Origin: Terriglobia bacterium
Lineage (GTDB): Bacteria > Acidobacteriota > Terriglobia > Bryobacterales > Bryobacteraceae
Direction of reading: 5' to 3'
Assembly: GCA_020073345.1 (NCBI GenBank)
Contig: JAIQFI010000001.1
Coordinates: 186,001-250,000, forward strand
DNA length: 64,000 nt
The notes beneath the pieces were generated by a model, which saw only the letters and a program-made list of their open reading frames with translations, did not search any database and had not been told where the DNA came from. Made by a program: the position numbers and the translations under genes. This document shows positions 53,664 to 62,713 of this stretch, piece by piece. Every line of letters starts with the position of its first letter. Within the stretch, counting starts at the first letter, position 1.

Positions 53664-54875
53664 TTAGGCACTGGCCATTTCATCGGCCCAGGGAAGCGCT
53701 TCGCGGTAGGCTGCGCCGACCAAGTCAGGGGGGGTACCGAGGTCGCCTGCCAGGCGCTCCACTTCCTTCCAGTCCGCCATTTCATACCGGCGGACCAGCA
53801 TGTAGATCCTGTTCAGGACGCTTTCTTCCGATGCCTGCCCACGCAATACCGATTCAATGGGAGGCGCCAGCCCCAGCTCCTTTAAGGCGTCCCCCAGGGG
53901 ACGGTCCAGAAGCGCGTCCAGCATGGAAAACAGGCCGACCAGAAAGGCTTGATCTTCGATGCCTTGCCCGGTGGCTAGCCCTAACAGCTCGCAGAATCGG
54001 CCGCGCACCAGGGATTGGGTGATCAGCTCACCGGGCTTGTCCTCGGCGATGGTGTGCAGCGCCGCAATCGCGATCCATTTCCGGATGCCATATTCCCCTA
54101 AAACCACCAAGGCCCGGCGTATGGAGTGGATCTTGCTTTGCCGCCCGAAGCGGGCCGAGTTGGCATAGCGCAGCAGCTTGTAGGAGAACGCCACGTCTTG
54201 AGAGATCAAAGACGTCAGCCGGTTGAAATCGAGCTCGGGGCGGTGCGCTTCCTGAATCAGCCGCAAACAGTGGATTTTAACGGCCGGGATTTGGGTACCC
54301 TGCATCACTACCGGGCGCGCGAAGAAGTAGCCTTGAAAATAGTCGTATCCCGCGCGCAGAGCCCAGCGGAAATCCGCGTCCGTTTCCACCTTTTCGGAGA
54401 GCATGCGGATGCCCCTGGCGTGGAATTCCCGGAGCATGACTTCCTGCTGCGCCTTGGGAGTACCCATTTCCACCTTGATCAGGTTGGCAAGCTCAATCAA
54501 GGGCTCCATATGGGGGCTGGGCTGGAAATCGTCCAGCGCGATCCGATACCCCTGCTCCCGCATCGCGCGGACCGATGCCACGACCTCCGTATCCGGCTCG
54601 ATATCCTCGGTCAGCTCGATGACGGTGCGCTGCCGGGGCAGGCAGGAGTATAAATCCTGCACCAGCATGTCCCGGCCAAAGTTAATGCAGGCGTGCTTTC
54701 CCCGCAGGAGCTTATCCCAGCCGATGGCCAGCATGCCATTGGAAACCACCTGCCGGGTCGCCGAGCTGGCGTCGGTCCCATCGAACTGCGCGGATGCCGA
54801 GCCGGACCGAAAAAGAAGTTCGTAGGCCCATACTTTGCGGTTGCGGTCGAAAATGGGTTGGCGTGCGACGAACAC
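53664..54875 (-). CDS. EAL-HDOD protein (YuxH-like, degenerate phosphodiesterase)
   Basis: About 403 residues. The N-terminal half is an EAL-type fold (FVARQPIFDRNRKVWAYELL, IALDDFQPSPHMEPL), but the EAL motif itself reads ELL and several metal ligands are not evident, so c-di-GMP hydrolysis is unlikely. The C-terminal half is HDOD (FSYKLLRYANSARFGRQSKI, HSIRRALVVLGEYGIRKWIA). Such proteins link signalling to gliding or cell-cycle control. Start: AAGGGG lies six bases before the GTG at 54875, so it is preferred to the GTG at 54881, which is too near. Convergent with the ABC permease across a repeat. Confidence 0.85.
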   Translation of the reverse strand: MFVARQPIFDRNRKVWAYELLFRSGSASAQFDGTDASSATRQVVSNGMLAIGWDKLLRGKHACINFGRDMLVQDLYSCLPRQRTVIELTEDIEPDTEVVASVRAMREQGYRIALDDFQPSPHMEPLIELANLIKVEMGTPKAQQEVMLREFHARGIRMLSEKVETDADFRWALRAGYDYFQGYFFARPVVMQGTQIPAVKIHCLRLIQEAHRPELDFNRLTSLISQDVAFSYKLLRYANSARFGRQSKIHSIRRALVVLGEYGIRKWIAIAALHTIAEDKPGELITQSLVRGRFCELLGLATGQGIEDQAFLVGLFSMLDALLDRPLGDALKELGLAPPIESVLRGQASEESVLNRIYMLVRRYEMADWKEVERLAGDLGTPPDLVGAAYREALPWADEMASA

Positions 54876-54912
54876 TTCCACCCCTTACATATCGACAAAA
54901 CCCGGGCACTGT

Positions 54913-56217
54913 TTAGGGATTTCGCTCGGCGCGCTTGGCTTTTACCACCACGGGGGTCCCCGCAAAGTCGAATTTCTCCCGAAGACGGTTCGCCAGATGC
55001 CGCTCAGCGGAAAAATGCAGCTTGCCGGAGCCTGTACGGTCGGTAAAGACGACGAAGGTAGGCGGACGGATGGAAGCCTGGGTCAAATACTTGATCTTGG
55101 GACGATACTCCCAGCGCAGCGTTTCCACGAATCGGTTCAGCTCGCCCGTTCCGATGCGATGGGAGGCCGCCTCAAAGCCCTTACGGATCAGGGAAAAGAG
55201 CGCGGGCGTGCCCTGCCCCGTGAGGGCCGACACGAACACCACGGGAGCGTAATCCAGGAACTTCAGCCGCTCCTGAATCTGCTCCAGGAACTTCTTCCGG
55301 TTGCGTTCCTTGATGGCGTCCCACTTGTTCACGCACAGGATCACCGCGCGGCCTTCTTCGTGGGCGTATCCGGCGATGGTGGCGTCGGCCGAGAGCACAC
55401 CTTCAGTGGCGTCCATCACCAGCACCGCGACGTGGCACATACGAAGATGGCGGCGCGCCATGACGACACTGAGCTTCTCGGCCATCAGATGGGTCTTGCC
55501 CTTGCGGCGGATCCCGGCCGTATCGACGAACACGTATTCGACGCCATCGCGGGTGACGGATTCATCCACGGCGTCGCGGGTGGTGCCGGCGATGGGGGAA
55601 ACAATGGCCCGGTCGGAGCCGACCAGCGCATTCAGCAGCGTGGATTTCCCCACATTGGGGCGGCCCAGGATGGCCACCTTGATCTGGTTGGCGGGTTCGT
55701 TAGGTTCCGGCGCCGCTTCCGGGAAGCCCGCGGTGACGTGCTCCAGGAGCTCGTCGATTCCCAGGTGATGTTCCGCGGAAACCGGGAAGAGATGCTCGAA
55801 GCCGAGCTCGTGAAATTCGTGCGCTAAGTCCGCACGCCGCTCGCTATCGATCTTGTTGACGGCCAGGGCGACCGGCTTGCCCAGCTTGCGAAGCATCTTG
55901 GCCAGATCGCGATCCGCACCCGTCAGCTCGCTGCGGCCGTCGATCAGGAAGATTATGTGATCGGCACTTTCGAGCGCGACTCGTGCCTGACGAAGGATTT
56001 CGCTAGGTATGAGGGCGTCGTCACCCTGGATGATGCCGCCAGTATCGATCAGGTCGAATTTCCGGGCGCGGTACTGGGCTTGCCCGTAGATGCGGTCCCG
56101 CGTAATACCGGGCTCGTCGCCGACAATCGAGCGGCGCGAGCGCAGGATGGCGTTGAACAGAGTCGATTTACCGACGTTGGGACGTCCAACGATGACGACG
56201 GAGGGCTGGGCGGACAC
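54913..56217 (-). CDS. der: Ribosome-biogenesis GTPase Der (EngA)
   Basis: A 434-residue tandem GTPase. Domain 1: GRPNVGKSTLFNAI, switch EPGITRDRIYG, DLIDTGG, AVNKID. Domain 2 (about residue 180): GRPNVGKSTLLNALVGS, GTTRDAVDE, FVDTAG, CVNKWD. A KH-like C-terminal domain follows (PRKIKYLTQASIRPPTFVVF approximates the family, here RPKIKYLTQAS). It is needed for 50S maturation. It begins at GTG with GAGGG upstream. It follows the secreted START-like gene by 27 bases on the same strand and precedes the HDOD gene by 31. Confidence 0.95.
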   Translation of the reverse strand: MSAQPSVVIVGRPNVGKSTLFNAILRSRRSIVGDEPGITRDRIYGQAQYRARKFDLIDTGGIIQGDDALIPSEILRQARVALESADHIIFLIDGRSELTGADRDLAKMLRKLGKPVALAVNKIDSERRADLAHEFHELGFEHLFPVSAEHHLGIDELLEHVTAGFPEAAPEPNEPANQIKVAILGRPNVGKSTLLNALVGSDRAIVSPIAGTTRDAVDESVTRDGVEYVFVDTAGIRRKGKTHLMAEKLSVVMARRHLRMCHVAVLVMDATEGVLSADATIAGYAHEEGRAVILCVNKWDAIKERNRKKFLEQIQERLKFLDYAPVVFVSALTGQGTPALFSLIRKGFEAASHRIGTGELNRFVETLRWEYRPKIKYLTQASIRPPTFVVFTDRTGSGKLHFSAERHLANRLREKFDFAGTPVVVKAKRAERNP

Positions 56218-56244
56218 GTACCCTCATCATCGCACCCTCTACAA

Positions 56245-56751
56245 TCAGTGCGATTCGAATCTCTTGATAAGGCTGTCCAGGGTCTGTTGATTGCCCCGTT
56301 CGAAAAAGGCCCGCATCTTCTGCGATTCCTCGTCATCGGTAAAGCCCAGCATCCGGCCCGTGAACCTGGTTTGGCGTTCGCCGACGGGTTCCAGATAGAT
56401 TACCGTCCACGTTTTGGCGATCGCGTTCGGAAAGGCGAAGCCCTTGGGGTATTTAATCGTTCGGAAGGAAAACATGCGGCCGGGGTCGTAGGCCAGGATG
56501 GTATGGTGAATCGCCGCGTCGTCGTCGAGCGTGGAATCCTTGCTGTAACTGGTCTTCCAAGTCGCGCCCACGCGTAATTCGAACTCGGTCTTCGCGACCA
56601 TCCAGGATTCAATTCCTTCCTTGGTCGTGAAGACTTTCCAGACTTCGCTGACGGGTGCATTTACCACACCGGTGGTCACTACCGGATCCACGGACGCGGC
56701 CTGCAGCAGCATGTTGCCGAGCAAGAGGATGAGTAATGGGATCTTATTCAT
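56245..56751 (-). CDS. Exported SRPBCC/AHSA1-domain protein
   Basis: A 168-residue protein with a short signal peptide ([20 protein letters not shown]) followed by an AHSA1/START-like domain: [59 protein letters not shown], and a C-terminal helix ([15 protein letters not shown]). The fold binds hydrophobic ligands or chaperones; being exported is unusual for it. The ATG at 56751 is chosen since it starts the leader; longer frames up to 56916 lack sense. It diverges from typA by 63 bases. Function unknown. Confidence 0.8.
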   Translation of the reverse strand: MNKIPLLILLLGNMLLQAASVDPVVTTGVVNAPVSEVWKVFTTKEGIESWMVAKTEFELRVGATWKTSYSKDSTLDDDAAIHHTILAYDPGRMFSFRTIKYPKGFAFPNAIAKTWTVIYLEPVGERQTRFTGRMLGFTDDEESQKMRAFFERGNQQTLDSLIKRFESH

Positions 56752-56814
56752 AACAACCCAATAAATGAGCAGTTTGCCACTCCAAAGATCACGAGTCAAC
56801 GGGTTCATGCGACC

Positions 56815-58623
<1,809 letters not shown>

Positions 58624-58677
58624 AGTATTTTGTTTTATCTAAAAGTCCTTTACTATCAGTATCTTGAGTAATATTAT

Positions 58678-58704
58678 CGGCGTTCCTGTATTTTGCAAAC
58701 GCCG
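58678..58704 (+). other. Hairpin in the AT-rich gap after typA
   Basis: CGGCGTT and AACGCCG form a seven-base stem with a loop that is too long and no T-run, so it is a poor terminator. The surrounding 58621-58690 is unusually AT-rich for this genome (runs such as ATTTTGTTTTATCT) and shows no gene. Confidence 0.35.
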
Positions 58705-58720
58705 CTTACGGTGCGATACT
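58693..58720 (+). promoter_or_regulatory. Candidate promoter of the ATP-grasp-like gene
   Basis: TTGCAA and GATACT are 16 bases apart and the -10 ends 14 bases before the ATG at 58735. Spacing is slightly short and the -35 overlaps the hairpin 58678-58704, which might affect it. Confidence 0.4.
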
Positions 58721-58734
58721 AAACGTCAATAACG

Positions 58735-60084
58735 ATGACTCTGGTGAGCGAGGCGATCGCCCGATATCACAAACTCATCGAGAGCGAACCCTACATCGAC
58801 CTGGCATGGGCACATGCGCTGCAAGAGCGCATCAAGTCCGAAAAATTGGACGGCAGGCCCGTGTCGCCGGTGCTACGGCCGCACTTGATCACGCAGAAGG
58901 ACTACGCCGCACTGGTGCGCGCGTCCGAGACGCTGCTCTCGGCGATCGCGCGCGTGGAGAAGCTGGCTCTGGAGACACCCGCGTTGCTGGCGCGGTTGCA
59001 ACTGCTTCCCGCGGAAAAGATGCTGGCGGCGGTGGATCCGGGGTATGCGTCGGTCGGAATCACGGCGCTGCTGGATGCGTCAATCAATGATGGCTCGCTG
59101 CACTTCACAGGCTTCAGCGCCGAAGCGCCCGCGGGCGTTCTGTACGGAGACGCGCTGTCCGATCTGTATTACGAAGCTCCGCCCGTCAAACAATTTCGCA
59201 AGAAATACAAGCTGCAGAAGCTGGGCGGCGCCAAACATCTGCTAAGCGGCCTGCTCAAAGCGTACAAGGAATTCGGCGGAAAACAAAAGAAACCGAACAT
59301 CGCTATTGTCGAATTCCGCGCGCCCTTTTCAGCCGCATCGAGCGATCATGCCCTGCTGGCCGGATTCTTCGCCCGCGAGGGGTATCCCACTGAAGTGGTT
59401 TCGCCGGAGCAGCTCGAGTACCGCAACAATGTTTTGCGGCGGGGCGATTTCAACATCGACATCCTGTACCGCCGCATCAAGGTGCAGGAGTTCCTGGTGC
59501 GCTTCGACCTTAACCATCCCCTGGTGCGCGCTTACAAAGACCGCGCGATTTGCATGGTGAACAGCTTCCGCGCCGATATCGGCTCCAAGCGCGTGATCTT
59601 CGACCTGCTCACCGACGAGAAGATCACAGGCAAGTTCCCGGCGGCCGAACGGCGGGCGATCAAGGACTATGTGCCGTGGACCCGGCTGGTGCAGGCCGCC
59701 AAAACCACCTACAATAACCGCTCGGTAGACCTGCCCGAATTCGTCATGAAGCATCGGAACAAGCTGGTGCTCAAGCCCAACGATGACTCGACAGATCTGC
59801 ACCCGGTGCGGGGCGCGGACGTAGATGAAGCAGCTTGGGAAAAAGCTCTGCGGCAAGCCATGCGGACTCCTTTCGTCGTGCAGGAGGCGGTTGAGCCCAC
59901 GCACGCCGTGTTCCCATTGATGCAGTACGGCAGCCTGATGATGAAGGATATGGTGGTGCACCTCCATCCGCACGCTTTCCTGGGCAAGGTCCACGGGGCG
60001 TCGAGCTGGCTGAGCGTCGCGGGCGCGTCGGGATTTTCGACACTCACCGGGCTGGCGCCGACGTTTCTGCTCGAAGGCAAGTAG
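58735..60084 (+). CDS. Circularly permuted ATP-grasp-like protein
   Basis: A 449-residue cytoplasmic protein. The C-terminal half resembles the circularly permuted ATP-grasp type 2 family: LEYRNNVLRRGDFNIDILYR, MVNSFRADIGSKRVIFDLLT, NKLVLKPNDDSTDLHP (the LKPNDD segment is a recognisable nucleotide/metal region), then PFVVQEAVEPTHAVFP. The N-terminal half (residues 1-200) is alpha-helical and unassigned. These enzymes form amide or peptide-like bonds, often with an alpha-E partner, which is not seen here. Motif recognition is by eye. It starts after the promoter-like element and is followed by palindromic repeat B. Confidence 0.6.
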   Translation: MTLVSEAIARYHKLIESEPYIDLAWAHALQERIKSEKLDGRPVSPVLRPHLITQKDYAALVRASETLLSAIARVEKLALETPALLARLQLLPAEKMLAAVDPGYASVGITALLDASINDGSLHFTGFSAEAPAGVLYGDALSDLYYEAPPVKQFRKKYKLQKLGGAKHLLSGLLKAYKEFGGKQKKPNIAIVEFRAPFSAASSDHALLAGFFAREGYPTEVVSPEQLEYRNNVLRRGDFNIDILYRRIKVQEFLVRFDLNHPLVRAYKDRAICMVNSFRADIGSKRVIFDLLTDEKITGKFPAAERRAIKDYVPWTRLVQAAKTTYNNRSVDLPEFVMKHRNKLVLKPNDDSTDLHPVRGADVDEAAWEKALRQAMRTPFVVQEAVEPTHAVFPLMQYGSLMMKDMVVHLHPHAFLGKVHGASSWLSVAGASGFSTLTGLAPTFLLEGK

Positions 60085-60108
60085 TTTTTCCTGGCGTTCC
60101 TGAAAATC

Positions 60109-60195
60109 GTGGAGCAGGCGCCTGCAACTGGGTGCTTCAGCACCCGCATCGAATCGGAAGCTGAAGCCTCCGTTGCAAGCTGAAGCTTGCTCCAC
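60109..60195. repeat. Palindromic intergenic repeat, copy B
   Basis: An 87-base relative of the repeat at 53561-53652. Its ends pair as GTGGAGCAGGC with GCTTGCTCCAC (one mismatch), and it contains an internal GGGTGCTTCAGCACCC hairpin and the shared CCGTTGCAAGCTGAAGC. It also sits in a gap next to convergent genes. No coding content is seen. Confidence 0.8.
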
Positions 60196-60222
60196 TTCGT
60201 TCCCGCCAAGGTACGATTGATT

Positions 60223-60375
60223 ATGAAGTCGGTCACTAAAGCCGTCCGCAATCCGCAACAACCCATTCCGTCGAAGGAATCGGGTTGGAAGAAACTTCAA
60301 GGCGCTGCGGCCGGCACCGATCTGATCAAGTTGTTTGCCGCGCATAAGAAGCGCGAGCGCAGACATGGAAGGTGA
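60223..60375 (+). CDS. Possible 50-residue basic peptide
   Basis: A short frame starting MKSVTKAVRNPQQPIPSKES and ending AHKKRERRHGR, strongly basic with no membrane helix. AAGG lies about 12 bases before the ATG, which is far. It sits between repeat B and the opposing Wzt-like gene, ending nine bases before the latter's stop. I recognise no family. It may be a real small protein or a chance frame. Confidence 0.3.
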   Translation: MKSVTKAVRNPQQPIPSKESGWKKLQGAAAGTDLIKLFAAHKKRERRHGR

Positions 60376-60384
60376 TCATACCCG

Positions 60385-61323
60385 CTATTCCGCTTTCTCC
60401 ACGGTCACCTTCGCCCGGAGATTCGCTACACCCCCGGTAGGGCGCTCATCCGTTACCGTGACCGCGATGGCATCGTCCAGCCAATCGTGAACCGTGCCGT
60501 CGGGATCGTGCGAGGCCAGGGTAAGCGTGTAGGCGCGCGGACACAAGTCGCAAAGGAATGAGAACACCACGGTGACGCTGTCTCCAGCGGCGCGCGGGCC
60601 TAGCTTGATCCGCTCCAGCTCCGTATTGGTGCCGTACACCTCGAAGCCCACTTGCGTGCGAATCAGCAGTCCGAGCACGGGGTCTTCCACTGCCGCGTTG
60701 TAGCGCACGGTGGCCCGAACAGTAGCCATTTCGCCGCTCTTCCATACTATGGTCGACTGACCCTCTGCGCCAAGCGTCTCAATGGACATGAGCTCAGCCC
60801 GGCCATCGCCGTGCCGGAACACGGGCGCCAGACGGGGCGGAATCGTTTCGCCCCAACTGCGGACGCGCTCGGCGACGTGTCTCCGGTACTTGGCCAGGGT
60901 TTCCTTGGGATCGCCTTTGGCCGCGATCCGGCCGCCGTCCAGCCACCATACTTCATCGCACAGCAGTTCCAGCAAGCTATCTTCGTGCGAGGCCAGCAGA
61001 ACAATCGCCCCGCCGCGACGCAACCGGTCAAGACCGGTGAGCGTGCGTGCCCGCACCACCGCGTCCTGAGTGGCGAGGGATTGATCCAGGGCAATGACGG
61101 CGGCCGGCGCGAGATTTAGTGAATCGCCCAACGCCACATAACGGCGTTCGGGACCCGCGAGGACCTCGCCGCTTTCCGGTTGTGCCGAACCACCGGCAAG
61201 TTTTAACAGCTCGACTACGCCCGAGCCTTTTTCGCCAATCACTCCAATGATGACCCCGGCGGGAGCCACCACCGAGATCCCACTCAGCGGCGCCAGGACC
61301 GCATTCCGAAACTCAAGGGACAT
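60385..61323 (-). CDS. Wzt-like ABC protein with degenerate ATPase domain and intact glycan-binding domain
   Basis: A 312-residue protein. N-terminal residues 1-150 resemble an ABC ATPase of the Wzt type, but Walker A reads GEKGSGVVE at 30-38 (normal GxxGxGKST, so the Lys and Ser/Thr are lost), only about 35 residues separate it from the Walker B-like VIALDQ (80-81, Gln in place of the catalytic Glu), and no LSGGQ signature or Q-loop domain can be seen; the H-loop His (LLASHE, 113) remains. The C-terminal part is a Wzt_C-like carbohydrate-binding domain (GFEVYGTNTELERIKLG, RAYTLTLASHDPDG). Likely a non-ATPase glycan-recognition protein. The ATG at 61323 is chosen; a TTG at 61380 lies upstream. 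Confidence 0.75.
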   Translation of the reverse strand: MSLEFRNAVLAPLSGISVVAPAGVIIGVIGEKGSGVVELLKLAGGSAQPESGEVLAGPERRYVALGDSLNLAPAAVIALDQSLATQDAVVRARTLTGLDRLRRGGAIVLLASHEDSLLELLCDEVWWLDGGRIAAKGDPKETLAKYRRHVAERVRSWGETIPPRLAPVFRHGDGRAELMSIETLGAEGQSTIVWKSGEMATVRATVRYNAAVEDPVLGLLIRTQVGFEVYGTNTELERIKLGPRAAGDSVTVVFSFLCDLCPRAYTLTLASHDPDGTVHDWLDDAIAVTVTDERPTGGVANLRAKVTVEKAE

Positions 61324-61339
61324 TAAGAAACAGGATACG

Positions 61340-62713
61340 TCACCGGAGGGACGCGTCGTCGGAGCAAGTGTTATCGACAACGGTGTTCCAAGCTGGTGAC
61401 ACGCCCGGACCGAACCTGATGCAGCGGGATTTCATCTGGTGACCCGAGATCCGGTTGCCTTGGATCACGTTACCGCGGGTCTCTTCCAGACGAACCGCAC
61501 CGCGGCTGACATAGATCCCGCTTTCGAGCATCGCCGGCTCGTCGGGCTTGTAGATACAGCCGAATTGCTTGGCGTTTTCATTGCAGCCGGCCAGGTTCAT
61601 CCGGAGGAACTGGTTTCCAGTGATTCTGTTCCGGCTGCCCATCAGGAAGAGCGCACCAAACTTCGACCCGTCAATAATGTTTCCGCTCAGCTCGATATTG
61701 TCGGAATGCGTATCGGGATGCGTGTTGCCGATCGCGATCGCAAAGCTCCCGTGCGGATAGTCCGCGGCGGTCTTACGGTTGGTGCAGCGGTTGCCGCGCA
61801 CCGCTCCATCGTGAAAGCCGTCCAGGTCGATGCACTGGCCATTGACTTCCTCAAACGTGTTGCCGATATATTCGGACCGATCCACGTTTCCGGCGGTGTC
61901 GATCGCAATCGGGATACCCAGGTTTTCGATATCGACGATGCCGGTGGGAAAACCGACATTGACGCCCGTGTTTCCTTCCACGCGGACGCGCGTGGCATGG
62001 CCCACCTGGATCGCGTCCCGGCCGACCGTGTCGAAATGGTTGTTGGTGAAGGTCCCATCCTGCTGCCTCGGGGCGCGAAACAAAGAGTGCGTCCAAAGGG
62101 CGTTTCCCAGAATTCCGCGAAACGTTGATTCGGTCACCTCGAAAGTGGAAGTTCCTTCTTCGAATAGGATCCCGCCGCTTAGGTTGTTGCGCCCGCGCGC
62201 GTTCTTCGAACCAGAATCTTCGACGGTAGCGCCCCAGATGCGGACGTGGTTGGACTGGCTGACCAGGATCGGGAAGTTGACGACATTGGTCAGGCGCAGG
62301 CGCTCGATTTGGAGCCCCGCGACCCTATTCACCAGCACGCCGTTACTGGGATACCAGACGCGGAATACGTTCTCGGGTGGGGCCATCTCAAGCGGCTTCG
62401 CAAGTTTGTCGCGATTGCCGTCAATATCCAGGGAGTGGAGATGGATGCGCTCGGCGTTCTCGAGCACCAGCACTGCCCTGCCCTTGAAGTTGTCGGCGGC
62501 CTTCAGGCGCGTTTCGTTGCCGACGATTTCGAGGTCATGAGCGCCGGGGGCGAGCGTCAGTTCGGTGGAGACTTCCACCGTGCCTCTGGGAAGGCGGATG
62601 ATTCCGGTAGTTTGTGACCCAAGCGTCTTGCGGAGGCGCGCTTCGGAGGATCCGCAACCGGCCAGCAGCACCGCAGCTAGAAGAGTGGCGACGCCTACGG
62701 CGCTTTGGTCCAC
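61340..62713 (-). CDS. Right-handed beta-helix lipoprotein
   Basis: About 457 residues. A lipobox-like leader (GVATLLAAVLLAGCGSSE) precedes a right-handed parallel beta-helix: repeated hydrophobic strands such as LRLTNVVNFPILVSQSNHV, ESTFRGILGNALWTHS and NIELSGNIIDGSKFGALFLM, in the manner of pectate-lyase/NosD families. The frame is open much further upstream (to 63340) but that part is opposite-frame shadow of the S9 peptidase. The GTG at 62713, overlapping the S9 end by 19 bases, places the leader at the start. It ends 17 bases before the Wzt-like start, so they likely form a unit. It may bind or modify a polysaccharide. Confidence 0.7.
   Translation of the reverse strand: MDQSAVGVATLLAAVLLAGCGSSEARLRKTLGSQTTGIIRLPRGTVEVSTELTLAPGAHDLEIVGNETRLKAADNFKGRAVLVLENAERIHLHSLDIDGNRDKLAKPLEMAPPENVFRVWYPSNGVLVNRVAGLQIERLRLTNVVNFPILVSQSNHVRIWGATVEDSGSKNARGRNNLSGGILFEEGTSTFEVTESTFRGILGNALWTHSLFRAPRQQDGTFTNNHFDTVGRDAIQVGHATRVRVEGNTGVNVGFPTGIVDIENLGIPIAIDTAGNVDRSEYIGNTFEEVNGQCIDLDGFHDGAVRGNRCTNRKTAADYPHGSFAIAIGNTHPDTHSDNIELSGNIIDGSKFGALFLMGSRNRITGNQFLRMNLAGCNENAKQFGCIYKPDEPAMLESGIYVSRGAVRLEETRGNVIQGNRISGHQMKSRCIRFGPGVSPAWNTVVDNTCSDDASLR

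Noticed and set aside
53120-54022. 300-codon frame overlapping the ABC permease and the HDOD gene
   Set aside because: It crosses the palindromic repeat, has no domain features and is Arg/Pro-rich, as expected for a shadow frame.
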